DNA from: a virus
DNA length: 45,886 nucleotides
Direction: 5' to 3' (one strand)
Virus record (IMG/VR): IMGVR_UViG_3300032954_000030
Span: 1-45,886 of that record
Part shown: in pieces, positions 33,704-41,005 of the stretch
Numbering within the stretch: the stretch's first letter is position 1
How the letters are laid out: each line of letters begins with the position of its first letter
Notes under the pieces: generated by a model
What the model was told of the DNA's origin: nothing
The model's input: the letters and a program-made list of their open reading frames with translations, nothing else
Databases searched by the model: none
Made by a program: the position numbers and the translations under genes

Positions 33704-33889
33704 ATGGGTGAACAGGCGACGACCATCGTCGGAAATAGGTGCGAGGGCTGCGGTCGCTTGCTGCCCCTTCGCCCGTGCTGCGACCACCCGCTCGCCCGCA
33801 TCCTCTGTGCCAACTGCTACCGGGCGCAGCAGGACGGCGCCGACCCGATCCGGTGCATCCATAAGACCGACGAAAGCAGAGGAAGTTGA
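33704..33889 (+). CDS. Small zinc-finger protein (61 aa)
   Basis: 61 residues from an ATG with a strong GGGGAGG site. Cys pattern CEGC, then CC(D)H, then C-x-x-C plus a late Cys, suggests one or two Zn sites. Basic. Role unknown. Confidence 0.6.
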   Translation: MGEQATTIVGNRCEGCGRLLPLRPCCDHPLARILCANCYRAQQDGADPIRCIHKTDESRGS

Positions 33890-33894
33890 AACCG

Positions 33895-34548
33895 ATGAGT
33901 AGGTTCCACAGCCACAGCGGATGGTTCTTCGAGCGCCGGGACGATGGTTCCGTCGAGATCACCAGACGCATCCCCATCCACGACGACTTCCGAGGGCCGG
34001 TCGACGGCTGGCCAGTCGAGTACGTGCGCCTCGACCCCGACACCTGGGCGTCGGTGGTGGCGAGCGTGTCGGCCAGAGGCGAGATGGACGGTCGGTTCTT
34101 CGACGCTCAGGCGTTCCATGCTGGGGACGAAGACCCCGAGTTCAAGCGGCTCGCACGCCACCACCTGGAGGCCGAGAACATCGCCGCACAGATGGCCGAC
34201 CTGCTTCGCAACGTCCGAGCCCTGCCCAACCTCGACGCCAGCATGGGCACCGTCATTGACGATCACGTCCAGCGTTGGGATGAGCACCAGACCCCGGCGT
34301 GGCCTGAGGTGGAGAAGGGAGCCGTGACTGAGCCAGAGGAGGATGCCCACGAGGTCGACATTCGGCGCTTGGAGGACGCGCTACTCCTAGTGTGGGGCGA
34401 GCTACCGGCCGAGCAGAGTCTTGAGCTTCGCCGCGAGTTGCCTGCTTTGATGGATTTCTGCGCCCATCTGCATCACTCGATCGAACATGAGCGGGCGATG
34501 GTGCGTCGCAACGTGTGGGCCGATCCGCCAGGCGACAACGTCCAGTGA
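33895..34548 (+). CDS. Hypothetical protein (217 aa) in early block
   Basis: 217 residues. I prefer the ATG at 33895, which has an AGGAAG site, over a TTG three codons upstream. The N-terminus is beta-rich (GWFFERRDDGSVEITRR, VEYVRLDPDTWASVVASVS); the rest is helical and acidic. No family recognised. The first part may be a small beta-domain found in other phage early proteins. Confidence 0.6.
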   Translation: MSRFHSHSGWFFERRDDGSVEITRRIPIHDDFRGPVDGWPVEYVRLDPDTWASVVASVSARGEMDGRFFDAQAFHAGDEDPEFKRLARHHLEAENIAAQMADLLRNVRALPNLDASMGTVIDDHVQRWDEHQTPAWPEVEKGAVTEPEEDAHEVDIRRLEDALLLVWGELPAEQSLELRRELPALMDFCAHLHHSIEHERAMVRRNVWADPPGDNVQ

Positions 34549-34691
34549 CGGCCACCGAGGCGGCCGAGATGATGCTCCGGGCTTACCTGCTCATCGACAA
34601 GGCCGAAGCGGATGGGCGCATGACACCAGACGAGGCGAGGGCCAGCCGCGTCCTCATTCGCGTCGGGGAGGTAAGTGATGGCGGCGATTAG
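34545..34691 (+). CDS. Small helical protein (48 aa)
   Basis: 48 residues from a GTG overlapping the previous TGA. Two helices with an EADGRMTPDEARASR turn, similar to an EF-hand-like or helical hairpin. It overlaps the following gene by 14 bases. Weak support from length alone; codon use and coupling support it. Confidence 0.5.
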   Translation: MTATEAAEMMLRAYLLIDKAEADGRMTPDEARASRVLIRVGEVSDGGD

Positions 34692-34848
34692 TCCTGGACC
34701 GGGCCAAGACGCGATGCCAAGGAGCGCCAGAAAGCGACTGTTCGCCTGCCCGCACCTCCGGCTGCTCCGAGATATGGACGATCCCGATGGCCGTTGGGTC
34801 TGCGCGGAGTGCGACATGGCCTTCCGGCTGGTCAAGGAGGATGCATGA
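34678..34848 (+). CDS. Small Cys-containing protein (56 aa)
   Basis: 56 residues with a GGGGAGG site in the end of the previous gene. CPHLR, then a spacer and CAECDMAF form a plausible CxH-CxxC Zn knuckle. Coupled by ATGA to the methyltransferase gene. Confidence 0.55.
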   Translation: MAAISPGPGQDAMPRSARKRLFACPHLRLLRDMDDPDGRWVCAECDMAFRLVKEDA

Positions 34849-35405
34849 GGTTCGCTTACGCCGACCCGCCCTACCTCGGATGCTGTGGCCTGTACGGCCA
34901 CTACCACGGCGCCGACGGCCAGTGCTGGGACGACCCTGAGACGCACCGGCAGCTGGTCGACACGCTCGTCGCCGAGTTCCCCGACGGCTGGGCGCTGTCA
35001 CTCTCCGCGCCGAGCCTCAGGGTCATCCTGCCGATGACGCCAGCCGACAGCCGGATCGCCCCGTGGAACAAGACGTTCGCTGCGTTCAAGAAGGGCGTGC
35101 GGCCTTGTTATGCGTGGGAGCCCGTCATCTTCTGGCGTGGCCGTAACCCGAACGCCGGTTTCCCGCACGCACCGCCCGAGAAGGGCGGCAAGCAGAACAC
35201 CCCCAAAGACTTCTTGCTCGACGTCCACGGGCTCGCGGCGCCGATCACGCTCCAGAAGGGGTTGACAGGCGCCAAGTCCGAGGAGTTCTGCCGCTGGGTG
35301 CTGTCCCTGCTCAACGTCCAGCCCGGCGATGAGCTCGTCGACCTGTACCCCGGCACCGGGATCATGAGCCGGGTGGCCGCTGAGGTTACCGAGGCCGCAG
35401 CGTGA
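34845..35405 (+). CDS. N6-adenine/N4-cytosine DNA methyltransferase (beta class)
   Basis: 186 residues. Catalytic motif DPPY at residues 7-10 comes first, and the SAM-binding motif near residue 166 (DLYPGTG) comes last, the permuted order of beta-class amino-methyltransferases. A KGLTGAKSEEFCRWVL helix precedes motif I as in that class. Shorter than typical, with little room for a target-recognition domain. No cognate endonuclease is adjacent, so it more likely protects phage DNA from host restriction. Overlaps the previous gene by ATGA. Confidence 0.78.
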   Translation: MRFAYADPPYLGCCGLYGHYHGADGQCWDDPETHRQLVDTLVAEFPDGWALSLSAPSLRVILPMTPADSRIAPWNKTFAAFKKGVRPCYAWEPVIFWRGRNPNAGFPHAPPEKGGKQNTPKDFLLDVHGLAAPITLQKGLTGAKSEEFCRWVLSLLNVQPGDELVDLYPGTGIMSRVAAEVTEAAA

Positions 35406-35417
35406 GGAGGAGGTTGA

Positions 35418-35633
35418 GTGAGACTCCGTAAGCGCCGTCACTGGGCCGAGGCGACCATGCACGACGTCAGCATCCTGCCGGGCGGCACCGTGCTGCACCA
35501 CACGACCTGCCCGTGCCGAGCCGCCGAGCGGGCACGCTTCAACGAGCCGGCCGAGCCGCCTTCTGGTTCGGACACCACTTGCGTGGACGGCCGACTCGGG
35601 AACGACCCTATCGGGGCGAAAGGAGACGAATGA
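35418..35633 (+). CDS. Small protein (71 aa)
   Basis: 71 residues from a GTG with a GAGGAGGAGG site. A basic N-terminus, a CPC motif at about 31, and an acidic Gly-rich end. No family recognised. Coupled by ATGA to the next gene. Confidence 0.5.
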   Translation: MRLRKRRHWAEATMHDVSILPGGTVLHHTTCPCRAAERARFNEPAEPPSGSDTTCVDGRLGNDPIGAKGDE

Positions 35634-35800
35634 CCGACGACCCAGCCGTGTGCAAGCTCTGCAACCACCACGGCCGCAACATCGACTGCAGGACCGCCTG
35701 CGAATGCGAGTGCTGGTGCCACGACACGCACCGGTTCGCTGTCAACGGCACGCCGTTCCCACCCATCACACACACCAAAGCAAAGGAGAACACACCATGA
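35630..35800 (+). CDS. Small Cys-rich zinc protein (56 aa)
   Basis: 56 residues preceded by AAGGAG. Seven Cys in the first half (CKLCNHHGRNIDCRTACECE plus CWCHD) imply one or two Zn sites. Coupled by ATGA to the SSB-like gene. Confidence 0.6.
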   Translation: MTDDPAVCKLCNHHGRNIDCRTACECECWCHDTHRFAVNGTPFPPITHTKAKENTP

Positions 35801-36207
35801 CTATGGACATCGACCAGCTCCTCGGCGGCCCCGGCGCGCCGAACGCCTTCCCCGAAGGCACCCCTGTGGGGACGAAGATCTCCGGGCGTATCACCAACGC
35901 CAGCACGCGGCGGCAAACGACGATGGCCGGTGAACCGTTGTTCTGGGGCGACGGCAGCCCTCGCATGGAGCTCATCGTCACCCTTGCCACGCCCGACGGC
36001 GACCGGCGTCTGTTCGCCAAAGGGAACATGTTGAGAGCCATCAAGGGCGCGGTGAAGGCGTCGGGAGCGAAGCTGTTGATCGACGGCACGCTCGAGGTGA
36101 CGCGCACCGGCAAAGACGAGCCGAAGAACCCTGGCTTCAAGGGGGCGTGGACCTACGAGGCGTCCTACGTCCCTCCGGCGCCCGGGATCGACGTCAAGGA
36201 CCTGTGA
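35797..36207 (+). CDS. Single-stranded DNA-binding (OB-fold) protein candidate
   Basis: 136 residues. It reads as an OB-fold: KISGRITNASTRRQT (strand 1), RMELIVTLATPDGDRRLF (strands 2-3), a helix RAIKGAVKASGA, then LLIDGTLEVTRTGK and TYEASYVPP. Pattern and size resemble SSB-like proteins of actinophages. It sits among recombination genes. A short acidic C-terminus (DVKDL) fits an SSB tail. Confidence 0.65.
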   Translation: MTMDIDQLLGGPGAPNAFPEGTPVGTKISGRITNASTRRQTTMAGEPLFWGDGSPRMELIVTLATPDGDRRLFAKGNMLRAIKGAVKASGAKLLIDGTLEVTRTGKDEPKNPGFKGAWTYEASYVPPAPGIDVKDL

Positions 36208-36440
36208 TGGCCGAGGACGACAACCTCATGCGTGGGTTCCTCTACATGAAAGGGCTCCTCGCTCGCTACGGGACCCAACGCACCGCGGAATTGCTCACGC
36301 TGGCCGACCGCCTCGTCAAGGAACAGGTGTTCCCCAACCGTCTTGCTGCGATCGCCGGTATCGAGGAATACATGGGACTGCCAGTGACAACACCTGTGAG
36401 CAAAGAGGTCGCCGACTACACGACAGGGCAGAAGCCATGA
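36207..36440 (+). CDS. Small helical protein (77 aa)
   Basis: 77 residues, coupled to the SSB-like gene by GTGATG. Helical, with TAELLTLADRLVKEQVFPNR. No motif identified. Its stop overlaps the next mini-ORF by ATGA. Confidence 0.55.
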   Translation: MAEDDNLMRGFLYMKGLLARYGTQRTAELLTLADRLVKEQVFPNRLAAIAGIEEYMGLPVTTPVSKEVADYTTGQKP

Positions 36441-36514
36441 TCTTCCTCCTCCTGGCCCTGCCGGCGGTGGTGCTGCTGTGCGCCATCGACGCGATCCTCG
36501 AGCGGCTGCTGTGA
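36437..36514 (+). CDS. Membrane microprotein (25 aa)
   Basis: 25 residues: a single hydrophobic helix (MIFLLLALPAVVLLCAIDAI) and a short charged end. It is coupled to both neighbours by stop-start overlaps, which supports translation. It could be a superinfection or membrane-modifying microprotein, or a bridge only. Confidence 0.45.
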   Translation: MIFLLLALPAVVLLCAIDAILERLL

Positions 36515-36732
36515 TGGAAGACGCGCGGACTGCTCTCGTCCGCGCCATCGACGCGTCCTACGCACATGAGGTAGCCATCACTCGCGCCGCTGCAGCGTGG
36601 TTCGACAGTAAGCGCCCACTCGACTGGTCCTTGCGCGAGCACATCGCCCACGTCGAGGTCAACTGCACGACGCGTGCCGAAAAAGCCTTGGCGCGAGCCG
36701 TCGTCTACATGCTGATCGAAGAACTCAAGTGA
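36514..36732 (+). CDS. Small helical protein (72 aa)
   Basis: 72 residues, TGATG-coupled. Helical and Ala-rich with SYAHEVAITRAAAAWF and EHIAHVEVNCTTRAEKAL. No family recognised. Overlaps the resolvase-like gene by GTGA. Confidence 0.55.
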   Translation: MEDARTALVRAIDASYAHEVAITRAAAAWFDSKRPLDWSLREHIAHVEVNCTTRAEKALARAVVYMLIEELK

Positions 36733-37040
36733 AGAAGGGCCCGTTGTTCGAGTCACAGGTGGTGGACTACCTGCGCAGCCACGGCTTCCCCTGGGCCGAG
36801 CGCAGGGTGCAGGGCGGCAGCAAGGACCGCGGGGACGTGGGGGGCGTCCCTGCGGTCACCCTCGAGGTCAAGAACTGCGCTCGCTTGGAACCGGCGGCTT
36901 GGGTCGACGAAGCAGCGGTCGAGGCGGCGAACGCCGGCACCGAGGTCTACGCCGTTGTCGCAAAGCGCAGGGGCAAGGGTGACGTGGGCCAGAGCTACGT
37001 CATCATGCCCCTGTCGGTGTTCGTGGGCTTGGTCAGATGA
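36729..37040 (+). CDS. Hjc/VRR-NUC-like nuclease (Holliday junction resolvase candidate)
   Basis: 103 residues from a GTG. PD-(D/E)XK core in order: Glu8 in FESQVVDYLRSHG, RGDVGG (Asp near 36), TLEVKN (Glu-x-Lys near 46-48), then a helix after AAWVDEAAVEAAN and strand YAVVAKRRGKG. Length and layout match archaeal Hjc-type resolvases and their phage relatives. Probably resolves recombination intermediates before packaging. Confidence 0.72.
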   Translation: MKKGPLFESQVVDYLRSHGFPWAERRVQGGSKDRGDVGGVPAVTLEVKNCARLEPAAWVDEAAVEAANAGTEVYAVVAKRRGKGDVGQSYVIMPLSVFVGLVR

Positions 37041-37294
37041 ACGACCCGCCAGGCTGGGGGTGGCGGCGCTACGCCGCCTGTCGGGGGCTCGGGACCGAGC
37101 TGTTCTTCGCCGAGACGGCCAACGCCTCGTTCGTGGCTGGGCGAAAGGTGTGCTTCGGCTGCCCGGTCCGCCAGGCGTGCCTGGACTACGCCCTCGAGCA
37201 CCACATCCCCTACGGCGTGTGGGGAGGGACGTCGGAGCGGGAGCGACGGCGGATGACAAGGAGGAGGATACGTGACCAGGCCACGACTGCTTGA
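37037..37294 (+). CDS. WhiB-family Fe-S transcription regulator
   Basis: 85 residues with all family hallmarks: Cys15, Cys39, Cys42 and Cys48 in C-x23-C-x2-C-x5-C for a [4Fe-4S] cluster, the GVWGG turn (residues 60-64) and a basic SERERRRMTRRR tail. Known WhiB-like proteins are limited to actinobacteria and their phages and act through the primary sigma factor. The phage copy likely changes host transcription. It overlaps the HNH gene by 23 bases. Confidence 0.9.
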   Translation: MNDPPGWGWRRYAACRGLGTELFFAETANASFVAGRKVCFGCPVRQACLDYALEHHIPYGVWGGTSERERRRMTRRRIRDQATTA

Positions 37295-37670
37295 CCTGTT
37301 GCCCGACGATCTGGCTGCCCGGATCGTCGTTAGCGACGATTGCTGGGAATGGACCGGTTGGCACAACAATCTGGGCTACGGCTACGTACGGTGGGGAGGG
37401 CGTGATCGTCCCATACATCGTGTGGTCATGGAATTGCTCAACCGGGTCGCGCCCGACCAAGACGTGGACCATCTGTGCCGCAACCCCGGCTGCACCAACC
37501 CTGAACATCTAGAAGGCGTTTCACACCGCGAGAACATTCTGCGCGGGCGTGGCGTAACGAAGACGCATTGCAAGCGCGGCCACCCACGTACACCTGAGAA
37601 CACGTATACCCGAAAGAACGGACGTCATTGGTGCGCGGCCTGTGCCAGAGAGGGTTGGCGTCGTGGGTAA
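37272..37670 (+). CDS. HNH homing-type endonuclease
   Basis: 132 residues from a GTG preceded by GAGGAGG within the WhiB gene. It opens with CWEWTGWHNNLGYGYVRWGG, then the core VDHLCRNPGCTNPEHLE (residues ~63-79), then a second Zn part (HCKRGHP, CAACAREGW). This is the HNH_3-type free-standing endonuclease layout. Lower GC than its neighbours suggests insertion. It overlaps the next gene's start. It may be a selfish gene or aid recombination. Confidence 0.82.
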   Translation: MTRPRLLDLLPDDLAARIVVSDDCWEWTGWHNNLGYGYVRWGGRDRPIHRVVMELLNRVAPDQDVDHLCRNPGCTNPEHLEGVSHRENILRGRGVTKTHCKRGHPRTPENTYTRKNGRHWCAACAREGWRRG

Positions 37671-38325
37671 GCCTCGGCTATTGGATTTATTTTGTGGGGC
37701 CGGCGGAGCGGCGATGGGCTACCACCGGGCCGGCTTCGAGGTGGTGGGTGTGGACATCCAGCCGCAGCCGCACTACCCGTTCAATTTCGTACAGGGCGAC
37801 GCGCTGGGGATCGCCGAAGGGTCGATGAGGCTCGGTTTCATCTTCGATGCCATCCACGCGTCGCCACCGTGCCAGGCGTACACAACGATGAACAACCGGC
37901 ACGGTTCCGCGGGCCCGGCGCTGATCGCCGACACCCGCCCCCTAATGAAAGCGACCGGCCTGCCCTACGTCATCGAGAATGTGCTCGGGGCACGGCGCCA
38001 CCTCCACCACCCGACGATGCTCACGGGCGAGATGTTCGGCCTGAGCGTCCACCGGCCGCGCCTGTTCGAGACGTCGTTCCTGATCCTGCGCGGCCGCGTC
38101 CCCTCGCGCCGTCAGTTGGGCCCCGTGGCGGTCTACGGGCGCGAGGACGGCCGGCGGCTGTCCACGCGAGCGGACGGGACCGAGCTCCACGTCGCCAACC
38201 TCGAAGAAGGGTCCGAGGCCATGGGCATCGACTGGATGACCTGGGACGAGCTCAGGCAGGCCATTCCGCCCGCGTACACGGCTTGGATCGGCGAGAGGCT
38301 CATGGACGCCCTGAAGGACGCCTGA
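37663..38325 (+). CDS. C5-cytosine DNA methyltransferase
   Basis: 220 residues; I prefer the GTG at 37663 (overlapping the HNH stop) although a GTG at 37642 is possible. SAM motif DLFCGAGG at 8-15, then VVGVDIQPQPHYPF, catalytic ASPPCQAYT near 66-74 (nucleophile Cys), and YVIENVLGA near 103. It is shorter than typical bacterial enzymes (~300+), and the recognition region is reduced, as in many phage versions. Probably for anti-restriction. Confidence 0.85.
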   Translation: MGKPRLLDLFCGAGGAAMGYHRAGFEVVGVDIQPQPHYPFNFVQGDALGIAEGSMRLGFIFDAIHASPPCQAYTTMNNRHGSAGPALIADTRPLMKATGLPYVIENVLGARRHLHHPTMLTGEMFGLSVHRPRLFETSFLILRGRVPSRRQLGPVAVYGREDGRRLSTRADGTELHVANLEEGSEAMGIDWMTWDELRQAIPPAYTAWIGERLMDALKDA

Positions 38326-38355
38326 GCCCCCCGTAGAGCCCTACAGGGGGCTCAG
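38322..38355 (+). terminator. Strong hairpin after methyltransferase gene
   Basis: A perfect 10-bp stem CTGAGCCCCC/GGGGGCTCAG, extended inside by GTAG/CTAC. The stem begins within the methyltransferase stop codon region. No T-run follows, so it could be a weak terminator, an mRNA processing site, or a 3' stabiliser. A 64-base gap without other features follows. Confidence 0.55.
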
Positions 38356-38419
38356 CGCCCCACGCACGGATGACTGCCTCCGAGCAAAGACGGGCTGTTC
38401 TGAGGGAAGGAGCACAGCA

Positions 38420-38491
38420 GTGACCACGCTACCCACGCCGCAGAACGGCAGGCACGACTTCGGCGCGCCTCTCGAGGGGGGCGACCGATGA
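38420..38491 (+). CDS. Mini-ORF (23 aa) before primase block
   Basis: GTG preceded by GAAGGAG at good spacing, and its TGA overlaps the next ATG (ATGA). It encodes MTTLPTPQNGRHDFGAPLEG and three more residues. A ribosome-binding site and coupling support translation. Could be a leader peptide. Confidence 0.45.
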   Translation: MTTLPTPQNGRHDFGAPLEGGDR

Positions 38492-38739
38492 CGAGATTAG
38501 CTCATACCGGCGACATCCTGATGGCTGTCGGCTGCCCACGCTGCGGGTGGGCGGTACTGGTGGAACTCGATGCCGTCGAGGGTTACCTGACGGGCACCTG
38601 CACCGACAAGGTACGCCGGGGGCAACCATTGTCGGCCCTCTGCGGCACGCCGCTCGAGCTCACCGGCCGAGCCGCGCGCTTGATCGTCAGCGGCGACGGC
38701 CGGCCGGAGCCGTACGAAGAACGACTCGAGGAGCTATGA
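38488..38739 (+). CDS. Small zinc-ribbon-like protein (83 aa)
   Basis: 83 residues, ATGA-coupled on both sides. CPRCGWAVLVELDA near 16, then CTDK and CGTP give four Cys in a ribbon-like arrangement. It precedes the primase-helicase and may be a replication accessory factor (inference). Confidence 0.58.
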   Translation: MTRLAHTGDILMAVGCPRCGWAVLVELDAVEGYLTGTCTDKVRRGQPLSALCGTPLELTGRAARLIVSGDGRPEPYEERLEEL

Positions 38740-40514
38740 CCGCCTTCGAGCGGACGACGGCCGCGCTACTTGCCGTCGGGTGCCGGGGCCGTGGTGGGAG
38801 TTGGACGTGCCCGGCCCATGAGGACCGCAACCCGTCACTCTCCGTGACCAATGGCGGTGGCAAGGTCCTGATCAAGTGCCAGGCCGGCTGCAGCCTCGAG
38901 GACATCCTCGAGCGCCTCGGGCTGGCGAAGGCCGACCTGTTCGACGAACCCCTGGTCAACGACAGACCGCGCATCGTCGCCGAGTACGACTACCTCGACG
39001 AGAAGGGCGAGCTGCTGTTCCAAGTGGTGCGCTACGACCCGAAGGCGTTCCGCCAGCGCCGGCCAGCCGACGGTGGCTGGGCGTGGAAGCTGGGGGACGT
39101 CCGGCGGGTGCCGTACCGGTTGCCGCAGCTCCTCGACGGCATCGCCGAGGGCGCGGCGGTGTTCGTGGTGGAGGGAGAGAAGGACGTCCACGCGCTCGAG
39201 GACGCCGGTTACGTGGCGACGTGCAACGCCGGCGGGGCCGGGAAGTGGCTCGAGCAGTTCACCGGCTATCTGCGAGGCGCGCCGGTGGTGTACGTGGTGG
39301 CGGACAAGGACGAGCCCGGGTACGCCCACGCCAGGGCGGTGAGGGACAGTTGTGCGCGCCACGGGGTGCCTGTCGTGCTCTGTGAGGCCGCTGAGGGCTT
39401 CAAGGACGTGGCGGAGCACCTTGGGGCCGGGCGGGGCGTTGAAGACCTCCTGATGGTCGTGGAGGAGCCTGAAGTGCCTGAGGTAGCTGAGGAGGCGCCG
39501 GCTAACCCGTTCCTGGCGGCCGAGGTCAACTGGGACGAGCTGTTCAACGCCGACAACGGCCCGGAATGGCTGCTCGAGCCCTTCCTGGCGCGTGGGAGGA
39601 CCCATGCGGTGTTCGCGGTGGCGGGAGTCGGCAAGTCGTTCGTGGTGCTCGCTGCTGCCGCGGCATTGGCCAGTGGACGTGCCTTCCTATCGAAGCCGCA
39701 GACAGAGCCACAGCATGTGCTCTATTGCGACTACGAGATGACCCCTGATGACGTCCGCGACAGGTTGATGGACTTCGGGTACGGACCTGGGGAGCTCGGC
39801 TATCTGCACTACTGCCTGCTGCCGGTGGCACATCCACTGGACACGGAACAGGGTGCCGCGGAGATTGTCGAAGCTGCCGAGGCGGTGGGTGCGGTCCTGG
39901 TGGTGATCGATACCGCTGGACGTGCGGTCGGCGGTGAGGAGAACGAGGCGGACACCTATCGCGCATTGGCGAGGTTGACGATGTTGCGGCTGAAGTCGCG
40001 GGGGATGACGGTGGTGAGGGTCGACCACGCGGGAAAGAATGCCGAGGCCGGTCAGCGTGGCTCGAGCGCGAAGAACGATGACGTAGATGTCGTCTGGCGC
40101 GTAAACAAGGTAGACGGCAACGGACGCGTGCTCGAGGCGTTGAAGCGACGCGTGAACTGGGTGCCGGAGCTGGTGGCGCTCGACGTCATCGAGGCGGCTG
40201 ACGGCTGTTGGTCGATCAGCCTGCCCGCGTCGGGCCACGGGTGGCCAGCGGGGACGAAGGAGGCGGCTGACGCCCTCGACGAGCTCGGGGCGGACGAGGA
40301 TATCGGCTCGAACGCGGCGGTACGACTGCTGCGCGAGGCGGGCCGGAGCTACCGCCGGCAGGTGGTGCTGGCGGCCGTCAGGTGGCGCAAGTGTGACCCG
40401 CGCCGGATGCTCGGGTTCGCGGAGAGTGTTCGGAAAGTGGTTCCGGAACCAGCTGGAACCGCCGGAACCGAAGTTGGGAACTCTGGTGGGAACCAGGATG
40501 AGGAAAATTTCTGA
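38736..40514 (+). CDS. Primase-helicase fusion (CHC2/TOPRIM + RepA-like RecA ATPase)
   Basis: 592 residues. Zn domain: CPAHEDRNPSLSV (about 25) and KCQAGCSLEDIL (about 48). TOPRIM: VFVVEGEKD (about 144) and VVADKDEPG (about 188). ATPase: Walker A VAGVGKSFV (about 296) and Walker B AVLVVIDTAGR (about 388) followed by a HAGKN sensor-like motif. The C-terminal ~35 residues are low complexity (VPEPAGTAGTEVGN) and carry the first GGAACC repeats. It is the only replication enzyme found; the phage must use a host DNA polymerase. The start overlaps the previous stop by ATGA. Confidence 0.85.
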   Translation: MTAFERTTAALLAVGCRGRGGSWTCPAHEDRNPSLSVTNGGGKVLIKCQAGCSLEDILERLGLAKADLFDEPLVNDRPRIVAEYDYLDEKGELLFQVVRYDPKAFRQRRPADGGWAWKLGDVRRVPYRLPQLLDGIAEGAAVFVVEGEKDVHALEDAGYVATCNAGGAGKWLEQFTGYLRGAPVVYVVADKDEPGYAHARAVRDSCARHGVPVVLCEAAEGFKDVAEHLGAGRGVEDLLMVVEEPEVPEVAEEAPANPFLAAEVNWDELFNADNGPEWLLEPFLARGRTHAVFAVAGVGKSFVVLAAAAALASGRAFLSKPQTEPQHVLYCDYEMTPDDVRDRLMDFGYGPGELGYLHYCLLPVAHPLDTEQGAAEIVEAAEAVGAVLVVIDTAGRAVGGEENEADTYRALARLTMLRLKSRGMTVVRVDHAGKNAEAGQRGSSAKNDDVDVVWRVNKVDGNGRVLEALKRRVNWVPELVALDVIEAADGCWSISLPASGHGWPAGTKEAADALDELGADEDIGSNAAVRLLREAGRSYRRQVVLAAVRWRKCDPRRMLGFAESVRKVVPEPAGTAGTEVGNSGGNQDEENF

Positions 40515-40572
40515 ATTCGTCTCTGACCAGCACAAAGAGTGTCGGGAACCACCAAGCGGAACCAGCGGAACC
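40439..40572 (+). repeat. GGAACC repeat cluster (iteron-like)
   Basis: Seven exact GGAACC copies (from 40445, 40455, 40464, 40489, 40545, 40558, 40567), one inverted GGTTCC (40439, making a 12-bp palindrome with the first), and one GGAACT (40477). Several are spaced 9-10 bp. They cross the stop codon of the primase-helicase, so coding alone does not explain them. Candidate replication origin or helicase-loading site. Confidence 0.7.
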
Positions 40573-40589
40573 ACTTGCCGAGCTTGACA

Positions 40590-40650
40590 GACCGTTTACG
40601 ATGGCGGCGTCCACGAAGTGCGCCTACGGCGGCCGCCTTCGTAAACGGTC
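40590..40650. repeat. 19-bp inverted repeat
   Basis: Arms 40590-40608 and 40632-40650 (GACCGTTTACGA-x-GGCGGC) match at 18 of 19 positions across a 23-base spacer. The only mismatch is central in the arm. It could be a terminator for the replication operon, a protein binding site or part of the origin next to the GGAACC repeats. Confidence 0.7.
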
Positions 40651-40699
40651 GAAGCTGCCACTTTTCGTGAGATTTCTCTTAGGAAATTCTCAGACGCGA

Positions 40700-40735
40700 A
40701 GACGCCCCCGGACTCGTTCAGAGCCGGGGGCGTCT
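40700..40735. terminator. GC-rich hairpin, probable bidirectional terminator
   Basis: Perfect 12-bp stem AGACGCCCCCGG/CCGGGGGCGTCT with a 12-base loop. It lies downstream of the rightward replication operon and 17 bases after the stop of the leftward ORF, so it is placed to end both convergent transcripts. Confidence 0.68.
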
Positions 40736-40752
40736 GCTGCTCTTGGGAGCGT

Positions 40753-40986
40753 CTAGTAGCCCTTGTGGATGCTTTCGTGCTGCCAGCCCCAGGCCTCGCG
40801 CTCATAGCCTTTGCGAGCCGGCCTAGGTTCGACGTTGTGGACCTCACGTAGGTGAGCGGCGATCTTGCGAGGTGCGAGCCGGCCCGTTTCGAGCGTGTGG
40901 TGGTAGACGTCAGGTTCACCCCTGGTGAACGCTGCCGCGGCGCGGTCGTCGGCGCTCGCAACCAGCTAGGCAGACTGCAGATCCAT
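40753..40986 (-). pseudogene. Leftward gene interrupted by in-frame TAG
   Basis: Reading leftward, ATG at 40986 gives MDLQSA, then TAG (40966-40968), then 70 open codons to a TAG at 40753. The 70-residue part looks protein-like: DVYHHTLETGRLAPRKIAAH, then LREVHNVEPRPARKGYERE, ending WGWQHESIHKGY; a helix-rich basic domain that might bind DNA. No ATG, GTG or TTG follows the internal TAG; only a CTG is available. The promoter-like sequence upstream would place the mRNA start at the ATG. It could be a point-mutated gene, a CTG-started gene, or TAG readthrough. Family not recognised. It is the only leftward coding candidate. Confidence 0.45.
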
Positions 40987-41005
40987 AACGGATCTGGTAT
41001 GGATC
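40980..41005. promoter_or_regulatory. Operator-like dyad over leftward promoter
   Basis: GATCCATA and TATGGATC (8-bp inverted arms) with a 10-base spacer that itself contains GATC. The dyad covers the -10 and start codon of the leftward ORF, the position of an autoregulatory operator. Confidence 0.45.
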
